NCBI RefSeq assembly: GCF_036373705.1
Contig: NC_089856.1
Location: 33,018,298-33,082,297 of the forward strand
Direction: 5' to 3'
Length of the DNA stretch: 64,000 nucleotides
Source of the DNA: Amia ocellicauda
Taxonomy: Eukaryota; Chordata; Actinopteri; Amiiformes; Amiidae
Positions within the stretch are counted from its first letter, which is position 1. Each line of letters opens with the position of its first letter. The notes beneath the pieces are model-generated. The model was not told where the DNA came from. It did no database searches and saw nothing but the letters and a program-made list of their open reading frames with translations. The position numbers and the translations under genes were made by a program. Shown here one piece after another: positions 11,991-24,222 of this stretch.

Positions 11991-12923
11991 ATGAGCAATT
12001 GTTCCTTTAAAGAAGTCAATGACTTTATGAGCTCAATATATTTAGTCATCTATATTCCTACATTTGTTGTGGGCCTTATCCTAAACTCCCTGGCACTGGT
12101 TGTCTTCTGTGTCATGCTGAAGAAATGGACAGAATCGACCATTTACATGACTAATCTTGCACTAATGGACCTCCTGCTTCTGCTACCTCTGCCCTTTAAA
12201 ATGCATGCGTCAATGAATAAATGGTCCAGTGACAAAAAAACTGCATGCTCTTTCCTGGAGAGCCTTTACTTTGTGAGTATGTATGGGAGCATATTCACAA
12301 TCATGTGCATTAGTGTTGACAGGTACATAGGAATCAAACACCCTTTCAAGGCCAAAGTGTTGAGATCACCAAAAAAGGCGCTGATTGTGTGCATTGTAAT
12401 CTGGGTTGCTGTGTGGGCGGGAACTGCCCCCGTTTATGGCTTCCACTCTGAACAGGAGCCCGGTGCTGATGTTTTCAGATGTTTTCATGGATTTTCAAAG
12501 GATTCCTGGAGCATCCCAGTGATCTTGAATCTGGAGATAATCGGGTTTCTCATCCCAATGCTGGTAATGGTTTTCTGCACTATACAGATCATCATAACCC
12601 TAAAAAAGTCTGAACAGAACAGGGAAAACAGCCAGGCTGGGATCAGAATCATATATGCCAACCTGTTTGTGTTCCTGGTATCTTTTACGCCAAGCCACCT
12701 GGGGATTTTTTTACAGTTTTTGGTTCGGAGAGACTTCATTGAAGACTGTTCTTCAAAACTCAATATTAGTTTATTTGTTCAAGTAACAATGTGCCTGGCT
12801 AATGTCACCTGCTGTCTGGATGCTATTTGTTATTACTTCATTACAAAGGAAATTCGATCAACAAGTGGCTCTTTCAGGAGATCCCGGAGCCACAGGATTA
12901 ATAGTACAACAACAGAAGTGTAA
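11991..12923 (+). CDS. gpr55: GPR55-like class A G-protein-coupled receptor
   Basis: A 310-residue seven-helix receptor of the rhodopsin delta group. Human GPR55 responds to lysophosphatidylinositol and couples to G12/13 and Gq at the plasma membrane; the same role here is inferred. Shared signatures with GPR55 are IPTFVVGLILN in helix 1, LESLYFVSMYGS in helix 3, HLGIFLQFLVRRDFI around helix 6/loop 3 and CCLDAICYYF in helix 7. Key residues: N32, D60, the disulphide pair C86/C164, DRY 110-112, D277-Y281 (a D-x-x-x-Y form without Pro, as in GPR55). C4 and C253 could pair N-terminus with loop 3. N3 is a glycosylation sequon. An upstream in-frame ATG at 11967 lies in the splice acceptor tract, so 11991 (CCACCATGA) is the start; the acceptor AG is 11982-11983. 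Confidence 0.9.
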   Translation: MSNCSFKEVNDFMSSIYLVIYIPTFVVGLILNSLALVVFCVMLKKWTESTIYMTNLALMDLLLLLPLPFKMHASMNKWSSDKKTACSFLESLYFVSMYGSIFTIMCISVDRYIGIKHPFKAKVLRSPKKALIVCIVIWVAVWAGTAPVYGFHSEQEPGADVFRCFHGFSKDSWSIPVILNLEIIGFLIPMLVMVFCTIQIIITLKKSEQNRENSQAGIRIIYANLFVFLVSFTPSHLGIFLQFLVRRDFIEDCSSKLNISLFVQVTMCLANVTCCLDAICYYFITKEIRSTSGSFRRSRSHRINSTTTEV

Positions 12924-14579
12924 CGTGTGTTTTCTTACTCTTTCCATTACAATCTCTTATAAACCGATGGGACAACTGCAGCAAATGTGAGGATTAATTG
13001 TCAGAACATGCAAATCGGCAGGGACAACTAAATGTCTTTATTCTTGATTGTACCAAGCTGCCTTGTACCATTGGACAGAGATCAGCTGTGAATGGTTTTG
13101 ATGCATTAGAAAATTAATGCACATTGTATATCATCCCATTACCTTTATATGTTCTACAGGAATAATACAGAGAGGTACTTTTTATAAATAGATAGATGCT
13201 GCTTTGTGAAGTAAAGGTAAATTATTGCAATTAAGTGTATAATAAGCTGTATTGCTGAAAGTGTCTAGAGTAATATTATATATTGAATAATCTCAGCATA
13301 TTTGAAAAGTACTGTAATTGATTCTACATATATACGATTTGTAATAAAAAACTGTCACTGTCACGTATGTATTAAAATGTAAAAAGGAAAATACTGTATC
13401 TAAGCATATCTTTTTATGCAAATATCTACTATATTGTATTATATTATATTTATGTTAAAAGTTACATAAAGATTTAATTGTTCACTGCTATTGTCTTCAT
13501 TGTATGGAATGATCTTGGAAAAGCATGTCAAATGTTTTTTTCTGTACTTGTAGATCTACTAGTAATTAAGAGAAGTAGAGAAATATTTGAAACAATGTGT
13601 ACACTGAAGGAAATGCATTAGTATTTCAGTTCTTGTTTTCCTTCTCTTTTGGGTTAGTAATCTTCTCAAATCAGCTGTAAAACTGTGTAAGTGCTATAGT
13701 ACTATAGTGTAGTGCTACTGTATGCTACTGTGCTTCCCCTGGATAATGGTTTAGAAAAAGGAAAAAGAAAAAGTACACACATTTGGAAACATTGTAAAAA
13801 TGTTTTTCATTCTGTATTTAAACTGGTCTGGACCTTTCTCAGTTCCACTTGTCCACTTCAGGAGTTATTGTGTTTTCTACAGCAACCCAAAACCCTGCAG
13901 AGTTGTCTGCCTCTGATATGGATATTATGCTTCAAAGACTTTTTCTCATATCCATTGAGCCCATTAGACATGCCTGCAAATGACTTCATTTGAATACCCA
14001 TGTTGCTTGTTTGATTTGTATAAGAACGCAAAAGAGGATCTACCACTAATCAGAAACCAGTCAGGTGTGACAGTCACACCCTGTTATTCCTCTGAATCTG
14101 TCAGCTGTGCTCTGAACAATGCTCAGTAGGTGGAAGTGGCCTCAGAGAAAAATAACAGAGCTTACACCTGGACTTTTACACCAGAGATCATTTCAACTCA
14201 ATTCATTTCATTTGTTTAATAATAAATCATGAAAAGCATATGACAGGTTAAGAATTATGTTACATGACCATTCAGACTATTTTGTTTGTTCTGATTTTAG
14301 TAGGTCATTGGCCTCTTAATTTCCATTTAATCTCACACCATTTTTTCTGAAGTTGTAAAAAAACATCAAAAGAGGGAATCAATGTCGTTAATATTTTCTT
14401 TTTTAATAAGATACATTTGGTCAGTTTTTCTAATTTCATAAAAAGGTTTGTTAGATAACCCAAGCATAATTTGGAAGACAAGTATCAGACATTCTTGAAT
14501 ATAACTTAGTAAAACTTCAACATCAAGGCAAAAGCCTACAACTTTGCTGAACTATTACATGCTATCTAAAGTAGAGCTG
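12924..14579. other. 3' flank of GPR55-like gene and intergenic sequence
   Basis: Begins with the probable 3' UTR (AATAAA at 13343-13348). The rest has no convincing gene; a 93-codon frame at 13712-13993 shows no recognisable domain. Confidence 0.55.
13343..13348 (+). terminator. Candidate polyadenylation signal of GPR55-like gene
   Basis: First canonical AATAAA downstream of the stop codon, 420 bases away. The downstream region is GT/T-containing but unremarkable. Confidence 0.35.
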
Positions 14580-15353
14580 ATATTACTTTTGATAAGGTTC
14601 CACACCAAAGACTGATCTTCAAATTGGAAGCTGTAGTCATTCAGGGTAATGTAAGTAGATGGATTATGAACTGGTTGATGTATAGGAAACAGAGGGAGTC
14701 TATAAAAGGAGTTGCCTCTTACTGGAGTGAGGTTGTTTGTTCCACAGGAATCAGTATTAGAGCCAATGCTTTTTCTATATTAATGATCTGGACTATGGGA
14801 TAGTTAGCAAACTTGTCAAATTTGCAGATTATATAAAAATAGGTGGCTCAGAAGATACAATCTAGGCAGCACAGGTTATTTATAGGGACTTAGTGCAAGT
14901 TATTACATGCAGGTAATAAAAATGTCCACTATAATTACACTATGGGAGGAATAGAACTAGTAGTAGAAGAAGTAAAGCATGAGAAAGACCTAGGGGTCTT
15001 CACGGACTCCTCACTCACCCCATCCAAGCAATATGAGGAAGCAATATAAAAAGCCAAACAAAATGTTAGGGTATATTGTCAAAAGTGTAGAATTTAAAAC
15101 AAGGGCAGTAATGTTCAGATGTACAATGCACTAGTTGGAGCTCATCTGGATACTGTGTACAGTTCTGGGCTCCACACTTCAAGAAAGATATCGTTGTTCT
15201 AGAGGCAGTTCAGAGGAGAGCAACCAGACTTATTCCAAGTCTGAAGGGAATGTCCTACTGAGAGACTGAGGGACCTGAATCTTTTCACCCTGGAACAGAG
15301 GAGACTATGTGGGGACTTGATTAAATCTTCAAAATCATAAAAGGCATTGACCA

Positions 15354-15415
<62 letters not shown>

Positions 15416-15576
15416 TTATTTATTTATTTATTTATTTATTTCTTAGCAGACGCCCTTATCCAGGGTAACTTACAAAATATTAAACACATCAAATCAGAGG
15501 AGCTATTCCAGATCAGCAGACACACGCACCTGGGGACACAAATGGAAATTTGGCATCAAGGCATTCAAGATGGAAA
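14580..15576 (+). mobile_element. CR1-like LINE, copy 3, truncated at both ends
   Basis: Begins inside the RT (bases equivalent to the FDKVPH block) and runs to the start of the 3' region, with many stops. Relative to copy 2 it lacks 53 bases (17648-17700) at junction 14893/14894. It contains a (TTA)n(TTTA)n plus short-element-tail insert at 15355-15484, at the same position as in copy 1. The last conserved 3' tail is absent. Confidence 0.8.
15355..15484 (-). repeat. (TTA)n(TTTA)n and SINE/LINE tail inside LINE copy 3
   Basis: About 58 bp of TTA repeats, then TTTA repeats, then the tail CAGACGCCCTTATCCAGGGT in reverse. It is flanked by cacat on the left and a similar acacat on the right, which may be a short target duplication. 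Confidence 0.7.
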
Positions 15577-16902
15577 ATCTTATGATTCCTGAAGTACTGT
15601 TCAGTGAGTAGGAACCTGACAACCATGTTAGTTCCGTTTTCATAAAACAAAGCAGCAAATTCAGCTGTTTATCATGCAGCTCACATCAAGAAAGCTGGGT
15701 TGAGGACATTTTTATTTCTCCACTTTCTCCACTCCTATCTATGCACTGAGGGTCAGGGCCTGTAGACTTACAAGGGCATCAGCTATGAAGTGATAACAGA
15801 TTACATCTCCCAGTGCCTGGGGGACCAGATGAGATCAAAATGCCCTGTGACTTAGCAAAATGTAGCTTTTCGATTAATTTAAAGTAATTCATATGTTGAA
15901 CACTGTTCTACCTCGAGTCAGTTAGGAGTTTGGACTTTTTAAGATTTAACACAGTTTGTAAGAGGGTGATGCAGCACTGGTCCCCAGGGTGTTGTTAGGT
16001 GGAACCTAGAGACTTCCTGAATGAGAGTAACATCAGCCTAAAGGACTGCTTGAGACTACCCTCCTTCACCAGTTCAAATGACCTTGTTTATATCTTGGAG
16101 ATATTTCGTTATTGTAAATGCAGCTCAAGGAGCTTTCAAGGAAGTGAAAATGAAATAAGTCAGTATCTCATAGGAAAATTTATGAAGGTAGTTCTGTTTT
16201 GTTTTGCTTTTTTGTCCAAAAACTGTCATCCTGGACTGCAATGTTTTAAGCTGATGAGGCCTAATATAGTGGTCTACAATAATGCTTGCTTTGAAATGCA
16301 CCTACCTGTAGGCCAGGCTCAGGTCTTATGCGGAAATAGCATCATTGCCACTAAAGGTGACCAATGTCACAGACAGGATAATTAAAGTAATTCGGTAATA
16401 TGTAGTGATTTACTGTTGGCTCGCATTGCACAGATTAAAATAAAACCTTTAGGCATCTATTGCCTAATAAAGACTAGCCTAGTGTGGTACATGTTTTTTG
16501 CTCATACTTGTGCAGATACAGATGCTTTGCTGTACCGTGTCATTTTTTCAAAGTAAAAGTACCCTTTAACCCTAGGAGAATATCTTGTAAGCAGCAGTTG
16601 TGTGTATGATCAAATATAAGGTGAAATAAGCAGTTTGAGCCAGCCACAATGTATCCCACAATTTATGCTTATGTTTGTAATCTGATTTAATCTTCATTTT
16701 ACACCCATGGGTTGCTCAATTACATCAACAGGAGGATGTTTGTTTGTCTCCAATTTTAAAGAATAAAAATCAGCAAGAGAACAAGAGAACAGAAAATACA
16801 TACTGAGATCAACTGCATTTAGCATATTCTAACGGCAAAAGATTAAGTTAAGTTAAAATTAAGTTAAAAGCAAGTTAAAAGTATGAGTTAATTTTATATG
16901 TA
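15577..16902. other. Unassigned sequence between opposed LINE copies
   Basis: A 128-codon open frame (15999-16385) starts with ATG and has no motif or resemblance I recognise. Composition is more balanced than the flanks. It could be an unrecognised repeat; I do not call it a gene. Confidence 0.4.
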
Positions 16903-17344
16903 AGAACATAAGAACATAAGAAAGTTTACAAACGAGAGGGGGCCATTCGACCCATCGTGCTCGTTTGGTGTTCATTAATATCTAAGTGCTCCAAGGATCC
17001 TATCCAGACTATTTTTAAATGTTCCCAAACTTTCAGCTTTAGCCACATCGCTGGGTAGTTTATTGCAGATTGTGACGACTCTCTGTGTAAAGAAGTGTTT
17101 TCCGTTTTGAATGCCTTGAAGCCCAATTTCCATTTATGTCCCCGGGTGCGTGTGTCCCTGCTGATCTGGAAAAGCTCCTCTGGTTTGATGTGGTTGATGC
17201 CTTTCATGATTTTGTAGACTTGGATCAAGTCCCCACGTAGTCTCCTCTGTTCCAGGGTGAAAAGGTTCAGTTCCCTCAGTCTCTCCGAGTAGGACTTTCC
17301 CTTCAGACCTGGAATAAGTCTGGTTGCTCTCCTCTGAACTGCCT

Positions 17345-18938
17345 CTAAAGCAGCGATATCTTTCTTGAAGTGTGGAGCCCAGAACTGTACACAGTATCCA
17401 GATGAGCTCTAACTAGTGCATTGTACAGTCTTAACATTACTTCCCTTGTATTAAATTCTACACTTTTGACAATATACCCTACCATTCTGTTTGCCTTTTT
17501 TATTGCTTCCCCACATTGCTTGGATGGAGAAAGTGAGGAATCCACATAGACTCCTAGGTCTTTCTCATGCATTACTTCATCTAGATCTGTTCCTCCCATA
17601 GTGTAATTATAGTGGACATTTTTGTTACCTGCATGTATTACCTTGCACTTGTCCACATTGAATTTCATTTGCCAGGTGTCAGCCCACAACTGAATATTAT
17701 CTAAGTCCCTCTGAATAGCCTGTGCTGCCAAGATTGTATCTGCTGAGCCACCTATTTTAGTATCATCTGCAAATTTGACAAGTTTGCTAACTATCCCAGA
17801 GTCCAGATCATTAATATAGATTAGAAAAAGCAAAGGCCCTAGTACTGATCCCTGTGGAACTCCACTAACAACCTCACTCCAGTTAGAAGTGACTCCTCTA
17901 ATCGACACCCTTTGTTTCCTATACATCAACCAGTTCATAATCCACCTACTTACATTACCCTGAATGTCTACAGCTTCCAATTTGAGGATCAGTCTTTGGT
18001 GTGGAACCTTATCAAAAGCTTTTTGGAAATCTAAGTATATCATATCATATGCTTTCACGTGATCTACAGCTGCAGTTGCATGTTACATTTTTTTAAATAA
18101 ATTAGTAAGTACTGCCTCGTCTAAACCCATGTTGACTATCTCCAAGAATATGGTTTTCAATGAGATGCTCCTCTATTTTCTGTCCAATCATTTTTTCCAA
18201 CATTTTACAGGTGATGCAGGTGAGACTGATTGGTCTGTAATTTTCTGGCTTAGTTTTGTCCCCTTTCTTGTGGATTAGTATGACATTTGCTGTCTTCCAG
18301 TCAGTTGGCACATCCCCTGTTCTAAGTGTCATTTGGAATAATCGAGTTAGCGGCCTATAAATAATTTCCCTCATTTCTTTAAATACTGTTGGAAATATCC
18401 CATCTGGCCCAGGTGATTTGTTTGTTTTTAATTCTGCTAGTCCCTTTAGTACCTCCTCCTCTCTTAGGGTTTGACTGGACTGATTGTCAACCTGTGGCAT
18501 GTCATCTGTTTTTTCTTTTGTAAAAACCTCTGTGAAATACTTATTTAGAATATTTGCCACATCTTCTTCGTTTTCCAAGATACCTCCATTTTTGCCCTTT
18601 ATCTGTTTCACCTCCTCCTTTATTGACCGCTTGCTGTTGTAATATTGAAAAAAGCTCTTTGCATTGGTTTTAGCTCCAAGAGTTATTTTTCTTTCTATTT
18701 CCCTCTTTGCTTTCCTGATCCCTTTCTTAAGATCTCTTTGCAGCTCAACATATTCTATGTATTTTGTTTCGTCACCATCCCTTTTGTATGCGCTATACAA
18801 CATTTTCTTCCTCTTTATATTTTTTTGCATACCTCTATTAAACCATTTTGGCCAGTGTTTTTTGTTCCTCAAGTTTTGGTACAAATTGCTTCTGAGCCTC
18901 AAGTAGTATATTCTTAAAATATACCCATCCATTTTCAA
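17345..18938 (-). pseudogene. LINE reverse transcriptase (copy 2), frameshifted
   Basis: Frame 18102-18938 (278 codons) covers the linker and fingers with TNKSPGPDGIFP and YRPISLTCITCKMLE. Frame 17345-18058 (237 codons) covers palm and thumb with [25 protein letters not shown] and the catalytic FADDT. The break lies between HGFRRG (about 18115) and VKAYDM (about 18055), where a few bases are missing compared with copy 1. A third piece, 16926-17228, continues to the conserved C-terminal region. Reverse transcription of its own RNA is the family role; this copy is inactive. Confidence 0.85.
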
Positions 18939-18942
18939 CTAA

Positions 18943-19134
18943 CTCTGTATTATTATTTATTATTTTTTGTCATTTAGCTGACCCTCTTATCCAGGGCGAC
19001 TTACATTTGTACCCATTTATACAGCTGGGCATTTTACTGGAGCAATCCAGTAATCCAATCCAAGTGAAGTACCTTACCTTGTACCAGTCATGAGTCCAGA
19101 GCCCTAATCACTACTCCACAGTACTGCCTCTGTA
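18943..19134 (-). mobile_element. SINE-like insertion with 7-bp target duplication
   Basis: CTCTGTA is repeated at 18943-18949 and 19128-19134, and the LINE reads through once the insert is removed. On the minus strand the insert ends in an AAT-rich tail (18950-18968) preceded by the fish tail motif (GACCCTCTTATCCAGGGCGA on the plus strand, about 18980-18999). The 5' portion (about 19000-19127) has the 'cagctgggcattttactggagcaat' type seen in fish repeats. Confidence 0.8.
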
Positions 19135-19143
19135 TCCAGTGTG

Positions 19144-21830
19144 CTATGTAAATAACACCTGCAGATACTAGTAGGATCCCTCAGTCTAAATTGATTTAAA
19201 AAGGCAGTTCATGACTAATTAAGTAATTCTTAATATTACTTCAGGTGAACAAGCTTTGGATTTCAGATCAATGACACCAGTTTAAAGCTCCTCATAAAGA
19301 CTTCTTCCTAAATTAATTCTGGTCTACAAGTGCCACCTGGTGGTGAGAGCTGAATTAACTAGAAGCAACAAAATCTGTTTGGCCTTTACATGTCAGGATG
19401 TTATCCACCAACTCAGTTTGTTTAATATTATTATTAAACAATATTTACCGATGTTTATTGAACACTGCATTATCCATTCCAGAAAGTACATCTTATCTAT
19501 ATATTCACATACAGAGCCAAAATTATGAGAATTGTGTCCTTCTCCAAATATTTATGGATCTAACTGTATATGTCTTCCAGCACTGAATTCAGTATGCTGC
19601 AACACAGGAAACCAGCAGGAAGCTAGTTATTTAACCTTGACAAAAACTGCTTTAAGTTTAAGAGCACAAAATACAATGGAGATTACATTTAAAAACAAGT
19701 AGCGCAAAAGTCTCCAGAGGTGTGTGAAATAGGTCACTGTGTTTGAGGAGGAAGAACTAACATTTTTGTTTTGTTGTGCTTTGTCATATAAACAGTTATG
19801 AAAAGAGGCAGTTAATGGATATTGTGGGACCAGGTGGTGGGGGTACTCTTATACAGATAAAAAAAAAAAAACACCACTATTTTGTGGTGTGATCTACTAA
19901 GATCTAACACCAATGTATCTATTTCATTTACTCTGGGTTACTTTATACTTACAACAAACAATGTTATTCTGCATAGTTTGTCTCATACAGGGCTTCCTCA
20001 AAACAATTTGAGTCTTTCATTTGAAAAAGAAGACACTCAAAAAATTGAACACACTTGTTTTAGAGATTTCTTAACATGGACTTTCTTTTTTGGCTTTTTC
20101 AGAATTACCTTCAAAAATGTATTGCAGTGCGTGAGGATGACAAAACAATGAGTAATTCTGCAGAGCTAGAGGGTGGAAATGAAAAAAGAGGAAAGGAAAC
20201 CAGCACTGAATTTGCTGTGTGCACAAACAAATGTGGTTACCGTCTAAACAGCATATAAGTAACTGAAAAATCTAACTGCAGTCCACCACACTCTGTAATG
20301 AAAGGAAAATTCCAACACCTCCACTTCAGGTAAATAAAACCATGCTCACATTCATTCTTTGGACAGGCCTTATTATTCTTATACTGATACAAAGAAATAC
20401 AAACATTCTATCTTCAAATAGTTCGCAATATCACTAAAAAGGATTACTTGTTTGTGCAACATTGTCAAAAATATTTTAACTTCCGACACAAACTTAAAGG
20501 GACATTAGCGTGCTTCCTAAAATTATGGTTTTATGTATTTTATGTTTTATATAAGCAACTTTTAAAACATGGAAAATTTCCTTTAAAAGTATGGAGGCTG
20601 GGAGGAATATATTGTCACCTGATATGGTATTAATTTTCAGAAATGTCCATGAATTCTAACATACCCACAGTTCACTTCAATATGATTGACTCAATAACCA
20701 TCCCAGAGGACTGAGTTTGTTTGCAGTAAGAGCAAAGCTCAAATTGCTAAAAGAAATTGGATGTTTCTGCAGAAGTATCTTTACTAAAAATGATCATTTG
20801 GAATGACAAAAATATCACCGACTCTTTTACCTGTGTGGGGATATTTAATTTAGATTCAAAGCCATTGTCACTACAGGAATATGTATCCATTACACTCTTC
20901 TGTAAAAGAGGCCTGTGATACATGGCATTTGCACTATATGTGAATATTTTTATTTTAGTTTGGTCAAAACTTGATATTGCAATGGATAATGTTTGTGTAA
21001 ATTGGTTTGCCCCAATTCTGGAAGGTACATCACTGTAGTTTATGAGAGTATCCTGTAAAAATAATGTACAAATAAATGTACAATCAATACATGTGCACAT
21101 GCAAATCTGCATCCATATATATTATATATTCCATTGACAAGCAGTAACTAATTTTGTTATTATTTTTGTAGGTTGCGTACGGACACAGGCTGATGAAAGT
21201 AAGGAGTAAAACTATAATACTAACTCTAAGTTTACTTGATAGCAATGGCTCTGGGGAAGCTTTTGTAGTTTCTCCACTATTCCCGCAATTCAGGAGGTTA
21301 TTACACAAACCATCCTGAAACTCTGAAGTGGCACACTTCAGCTTTTAAAAGCTTTTAAAATCCACCACTACTTGGTGAGTTTTAGATTTTTAAATATTAA
21401 AAGTTGCTTATATGAGAGAATCAAACTAGAAAAACACCATACAGGTTAAATCCCAATGTCCTTTTTTTCTCTGACCTCAAAAGAAATTCATTTAAAACTG
21501 CAAACTTCAAATATTTCACTCATCTGAATTTTCCCATATCTAAAGTAAAATAATGAAATCAGTGAAGTACAGCTCATCTATCAAAAACATGCAATCACCA
21601 TATTGAAGTCTTGCAGATTTACATTAAATATTCCCATATTCCTGAGTACATACTTTACTTTCATCCGTGTGGTTTTGGATTATGTCTTACTTCCAAACTA
21701 GCCTGCTGTCTTTTGACTGAAGAGTGCCATTGAGCAGGGAGACAAAACAAAATAGTGTTAAATGGCACAGACAAATTGAATCAATAAAGCAATGGTGTAC
21801 TGGTTAGAGGTAAAGTAATTTAAACTATTT
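19144..21830. other. Intergenic, no gene recognised
   Basis: Short open frames only. A TATA-like GCATATAAG (about 20251) followed about 70 bases on by CTTCAG|GTAAAT (about 20330) could be a non-coding first exon, but is unsupported otherwise. A poly-A run is at 19859-19870. Confidence 0.5.
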
Positions 21831-22051
21831 TGATTGGCTGCCAGGATCTGAAACGAGAGCAGTTCAGCGCTGAAGGAGGAAGATTGCTTCTGAGCACACA
21901 TTTTACAGTGACTGCAGTGATGGTTACAATGGGAGATTTGAATTTGTGGTGTTGATTTTACATATTCCAGCATCAAAAAGAAAATACGTGTTCCCTTTTT
22001 GCTTTCCAATGCTTTAGTGCTTGATATCCATTTTAGACACATTAAGCAGGT
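21831..22051 (+). promoter_or_regulatory. Candidate 5' non-coding exon for second GPR55-like gene
   Basis: An inverted CCAAT (GATTGGCTG, about 21831) precedes about 200 bases ending in AAGCAG|GTAAGT (GT at 22050-22051), a consensus splice donor. The next suitable acceptor is 23227-23228, directly before the receptor start codon. Linking the two is inference. Confidence 0.3.
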
Positions 22052-23238
22052 AAGTGAATATTTAATCATTAACTTTACAAACACTTATTTGTAATTAGGC
22101 ACAATTGTGAGCTTAACAGGATTTTCTATTACTTTTTTATGATAATTTCTCCATGAAATGTAGGTGTTTAAAGTCAAAAACAAGATGAATGTTGAGTGAT
22201 TTTAGAATTTCATCAGTCACGTGGATTACAAGTAACAAGTAACAAGTGCTACTGAATTGTGGCTATTACAAGAACCCACATAGAGAGCATTGTGCAAAGC
22301 AGAGTTAAAAGCAAGGGCTGCTCTTCTTACAAGTCATGTATGTGTATCTGTGTAGAAAAACTACATAATTTTAATTGCCCAATAATTATGTATTTCAGTA
22401 TTTCATACATACGTCTTCAAACAGCATCAGTTAATTTGAAATTCTCTTTTGTCACTTTTTATAAAACAAATATTTGGGTCAGTCCTTTATCTGTTAGAAT
22501 ATATTTTTCTCCAGATTCTGTCATGATCAACTTACCACAAAAAAAAAGACAAGAGCATTGAGTTTTTATGAGAAACAAGTTACACAAACAATGGGTATTG
22601 TTGTTTAAAGATTTAAACTTCCTAAAAAAATTACTTAGTTAATTTGCATCAGTCTCATTTAAAAATGTGATTGTAAATATTTTTTTTAGATTTTTTACCT
22701 ATCAACTGGAGGCATTGGGAGAATGCAATTTTATTTAAACAGGACTCCCTAAAGCCATTAATCCTTTTTGTGGGAAACATTGAAGAAATATTTGTAAAAG
22801 TCTTAACAGCTGCATAATGACAGTTTTGAAGAAATGGAAGTGAAACTGGTGGATTATAAAAAGTATATTGCTATGGGAAAATAAGCAAGGGAAAGGGGGA
22901 AACCATACCATTCAATGAGTTATTGCTTCCCTTAATTAGCTGAACTATTTGCATACATTCATTACAGCCCTTGGAGCAGAGTGTATATTTGTATATTGCA
23001 GTGCTTTTCTGATAAGGTGATTTCAAACATCATACTTATAACTTACTGGGACCACCCCCTTGAAAAATGGGCCAAGCCAGATGGCCAATCATTATCTGTA
23101 TAGGGGCTAAAAGTTTATATAAATATACACTGCACATCTGTTAGGTGAGGACTAGGCGTGGATTTATAATTTAGGTGCATTTTTACCCATTTTGCATTTT
23201 TTTCTAACATTAAGATTATCTTTTTCAGGGAGTGCGAA

Positions 23239-24222
23239 ATGCAAAACAGTACATGTACTGCAGTGTGTTGGATCCAGTTTGTAGTCTACATCCCTACACT
23301 TACTTTAGGCCTCGTCTTCAATCTCTCGGCTCTCTGGCTCCTGATTTTCAGAATAAAGAAATTCACTGAGTCAACTGTATTTTTGGCAAACCTGATTTTC
23401 AATGACTGTCTTTTGCTCTTCTCTTTGCCCTTTAAGATGTACGCATATAGAAACAGCTGGAAACTGGGAGACGGACTGTGTTCTTTCCTGGAGAGTCTTC
23501 TGTATGTTAACATGTACGGCAGCATACTGATCATTGCATGCATTTCTGTGGACCGCTACATTGCTTTAAGACATCCCTTTTTCGCCAAAACTATTCGCTC
23601 ACCGCGGAAAGCCACAGTTGCCTGCATTGCAATATGGATAATCATTTTTGGAGCCAGTGGGCCAGTTTACAAGTTACATGGCAAAAATACCACTGATTGT
23701 TTTAAAACTTTTTCAAATGAAACCTGGAATAAAGTCCACATCGTGGTTGGGATGGAGACTGTGTTCATCGCCAGTGCCCTCGTCCTCATCTTCTGTTCCA
23801 TCCATGTGATCAAGATCTTAATTACAATGCAAAAGAGAAACACCGGAGACCAGCAGCTCCTGAATAACAAATCGATTAAAATCATCCTCACCAACCTCAT
23901 ATCATTCTTGGTCTGTTTCATACCTTATCACATTGCAGTACCTATGTATTTTATGAAAAAGAAACAAAACATGAATTCTGACCCGTTAATTGATAGTTTG
24001 CGGAATTTTATTCACATCTCCATTTGTCTGACAAGCATTAACTGCTTATTTGATGGGATTTGCTATTATTTTATCATTAAAGAGATCACAATATCTGCTA
24101 GACAGACAGCAACGGAAACAACTGAGCTAACGGATGTTTTCAGGAAGACAAGCAAAAGGACCTGTACTAATCTAAGAACTCAACTCAGTAAGGACGACAA
24201 CCAACAGTTAAGTTTAACTTGA
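23239..24222 (+). CDS. Second GPR55-like class A receptor
   Basis: A 327-residue seven-helix receptor, paralogous to the gene at 11991. Shared blocks are IPTL-x-LGL in helix 1, SLPFKM in helix 2, CSFLESL and MYGSI in helix 3, RSPRKA in loop 2. Key residues: D56, the C81/C154 pair, DRY 105-107, and D272-Y276 (FDGICYY, with Gly in place of the usual Pro). Sequons at N3 and N150. The acceptor TTTTTCAG ends at 23228, ten bases before the ATG. Human GPR35 and GPR55 are its nearest named relatives by inspection, with the helix 2/3 wording favouring GPR55; a tree is needed before using either symbol. A lysolipid ligand is a family-level guess. The C-tail of about 45 residues is Ser/Thr-rich. Confidence 0.85.
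   Translation: MQNSTCTAVCWIQFVVYIPTLTLGLVFNLSALWLLIFRIKKFTESTVFLANLIFNDCLLLFSLPFKMYAYRNSWKLGDGLCSFLESLLYVNMYGSILIIACISVDRYIALRHPFFAKTIRSPRKATVACIAIWIIIFGASGPVYKLHGKNTTDCFKTFSNETWNKVHIVVGMETVFIASALVLIFCSIHVIKILITMQKRNTGDQQLLNNKSIKIILTNLISFLVCFIPYHIAVPMYFMKKKQNMNSDPLIDSLRNFIHISICLTSINCLFDGICYYFIIKEITISARQTATETTELTDVFRKTSKRTCTNLRTQLSKDDNQQLSLT

Larger units (their letters stand above)
16903..19143 (-). mobile_element. CR1-like LINE, copy 2, best preserved
   Basis: Read on the minus strand, it starts just before the end of the endonuclease/RT linker (about 19143) and runs to the 3' tail at 16903, where AAGAACAT is repeated as the terminal 8-bp microsatellite. RT coding occupies 17345-18938 in two frames. 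A short element interrupts it at 18950-19127. The 5' end is truncated, as usual for LINE insertions. Confidence 0.9.

Noticed and set aside
15999-16385. 128-codon open frame as a gene
   Set aside because: No similarity, no splice or promoter context, and it lies between LINE fragments.
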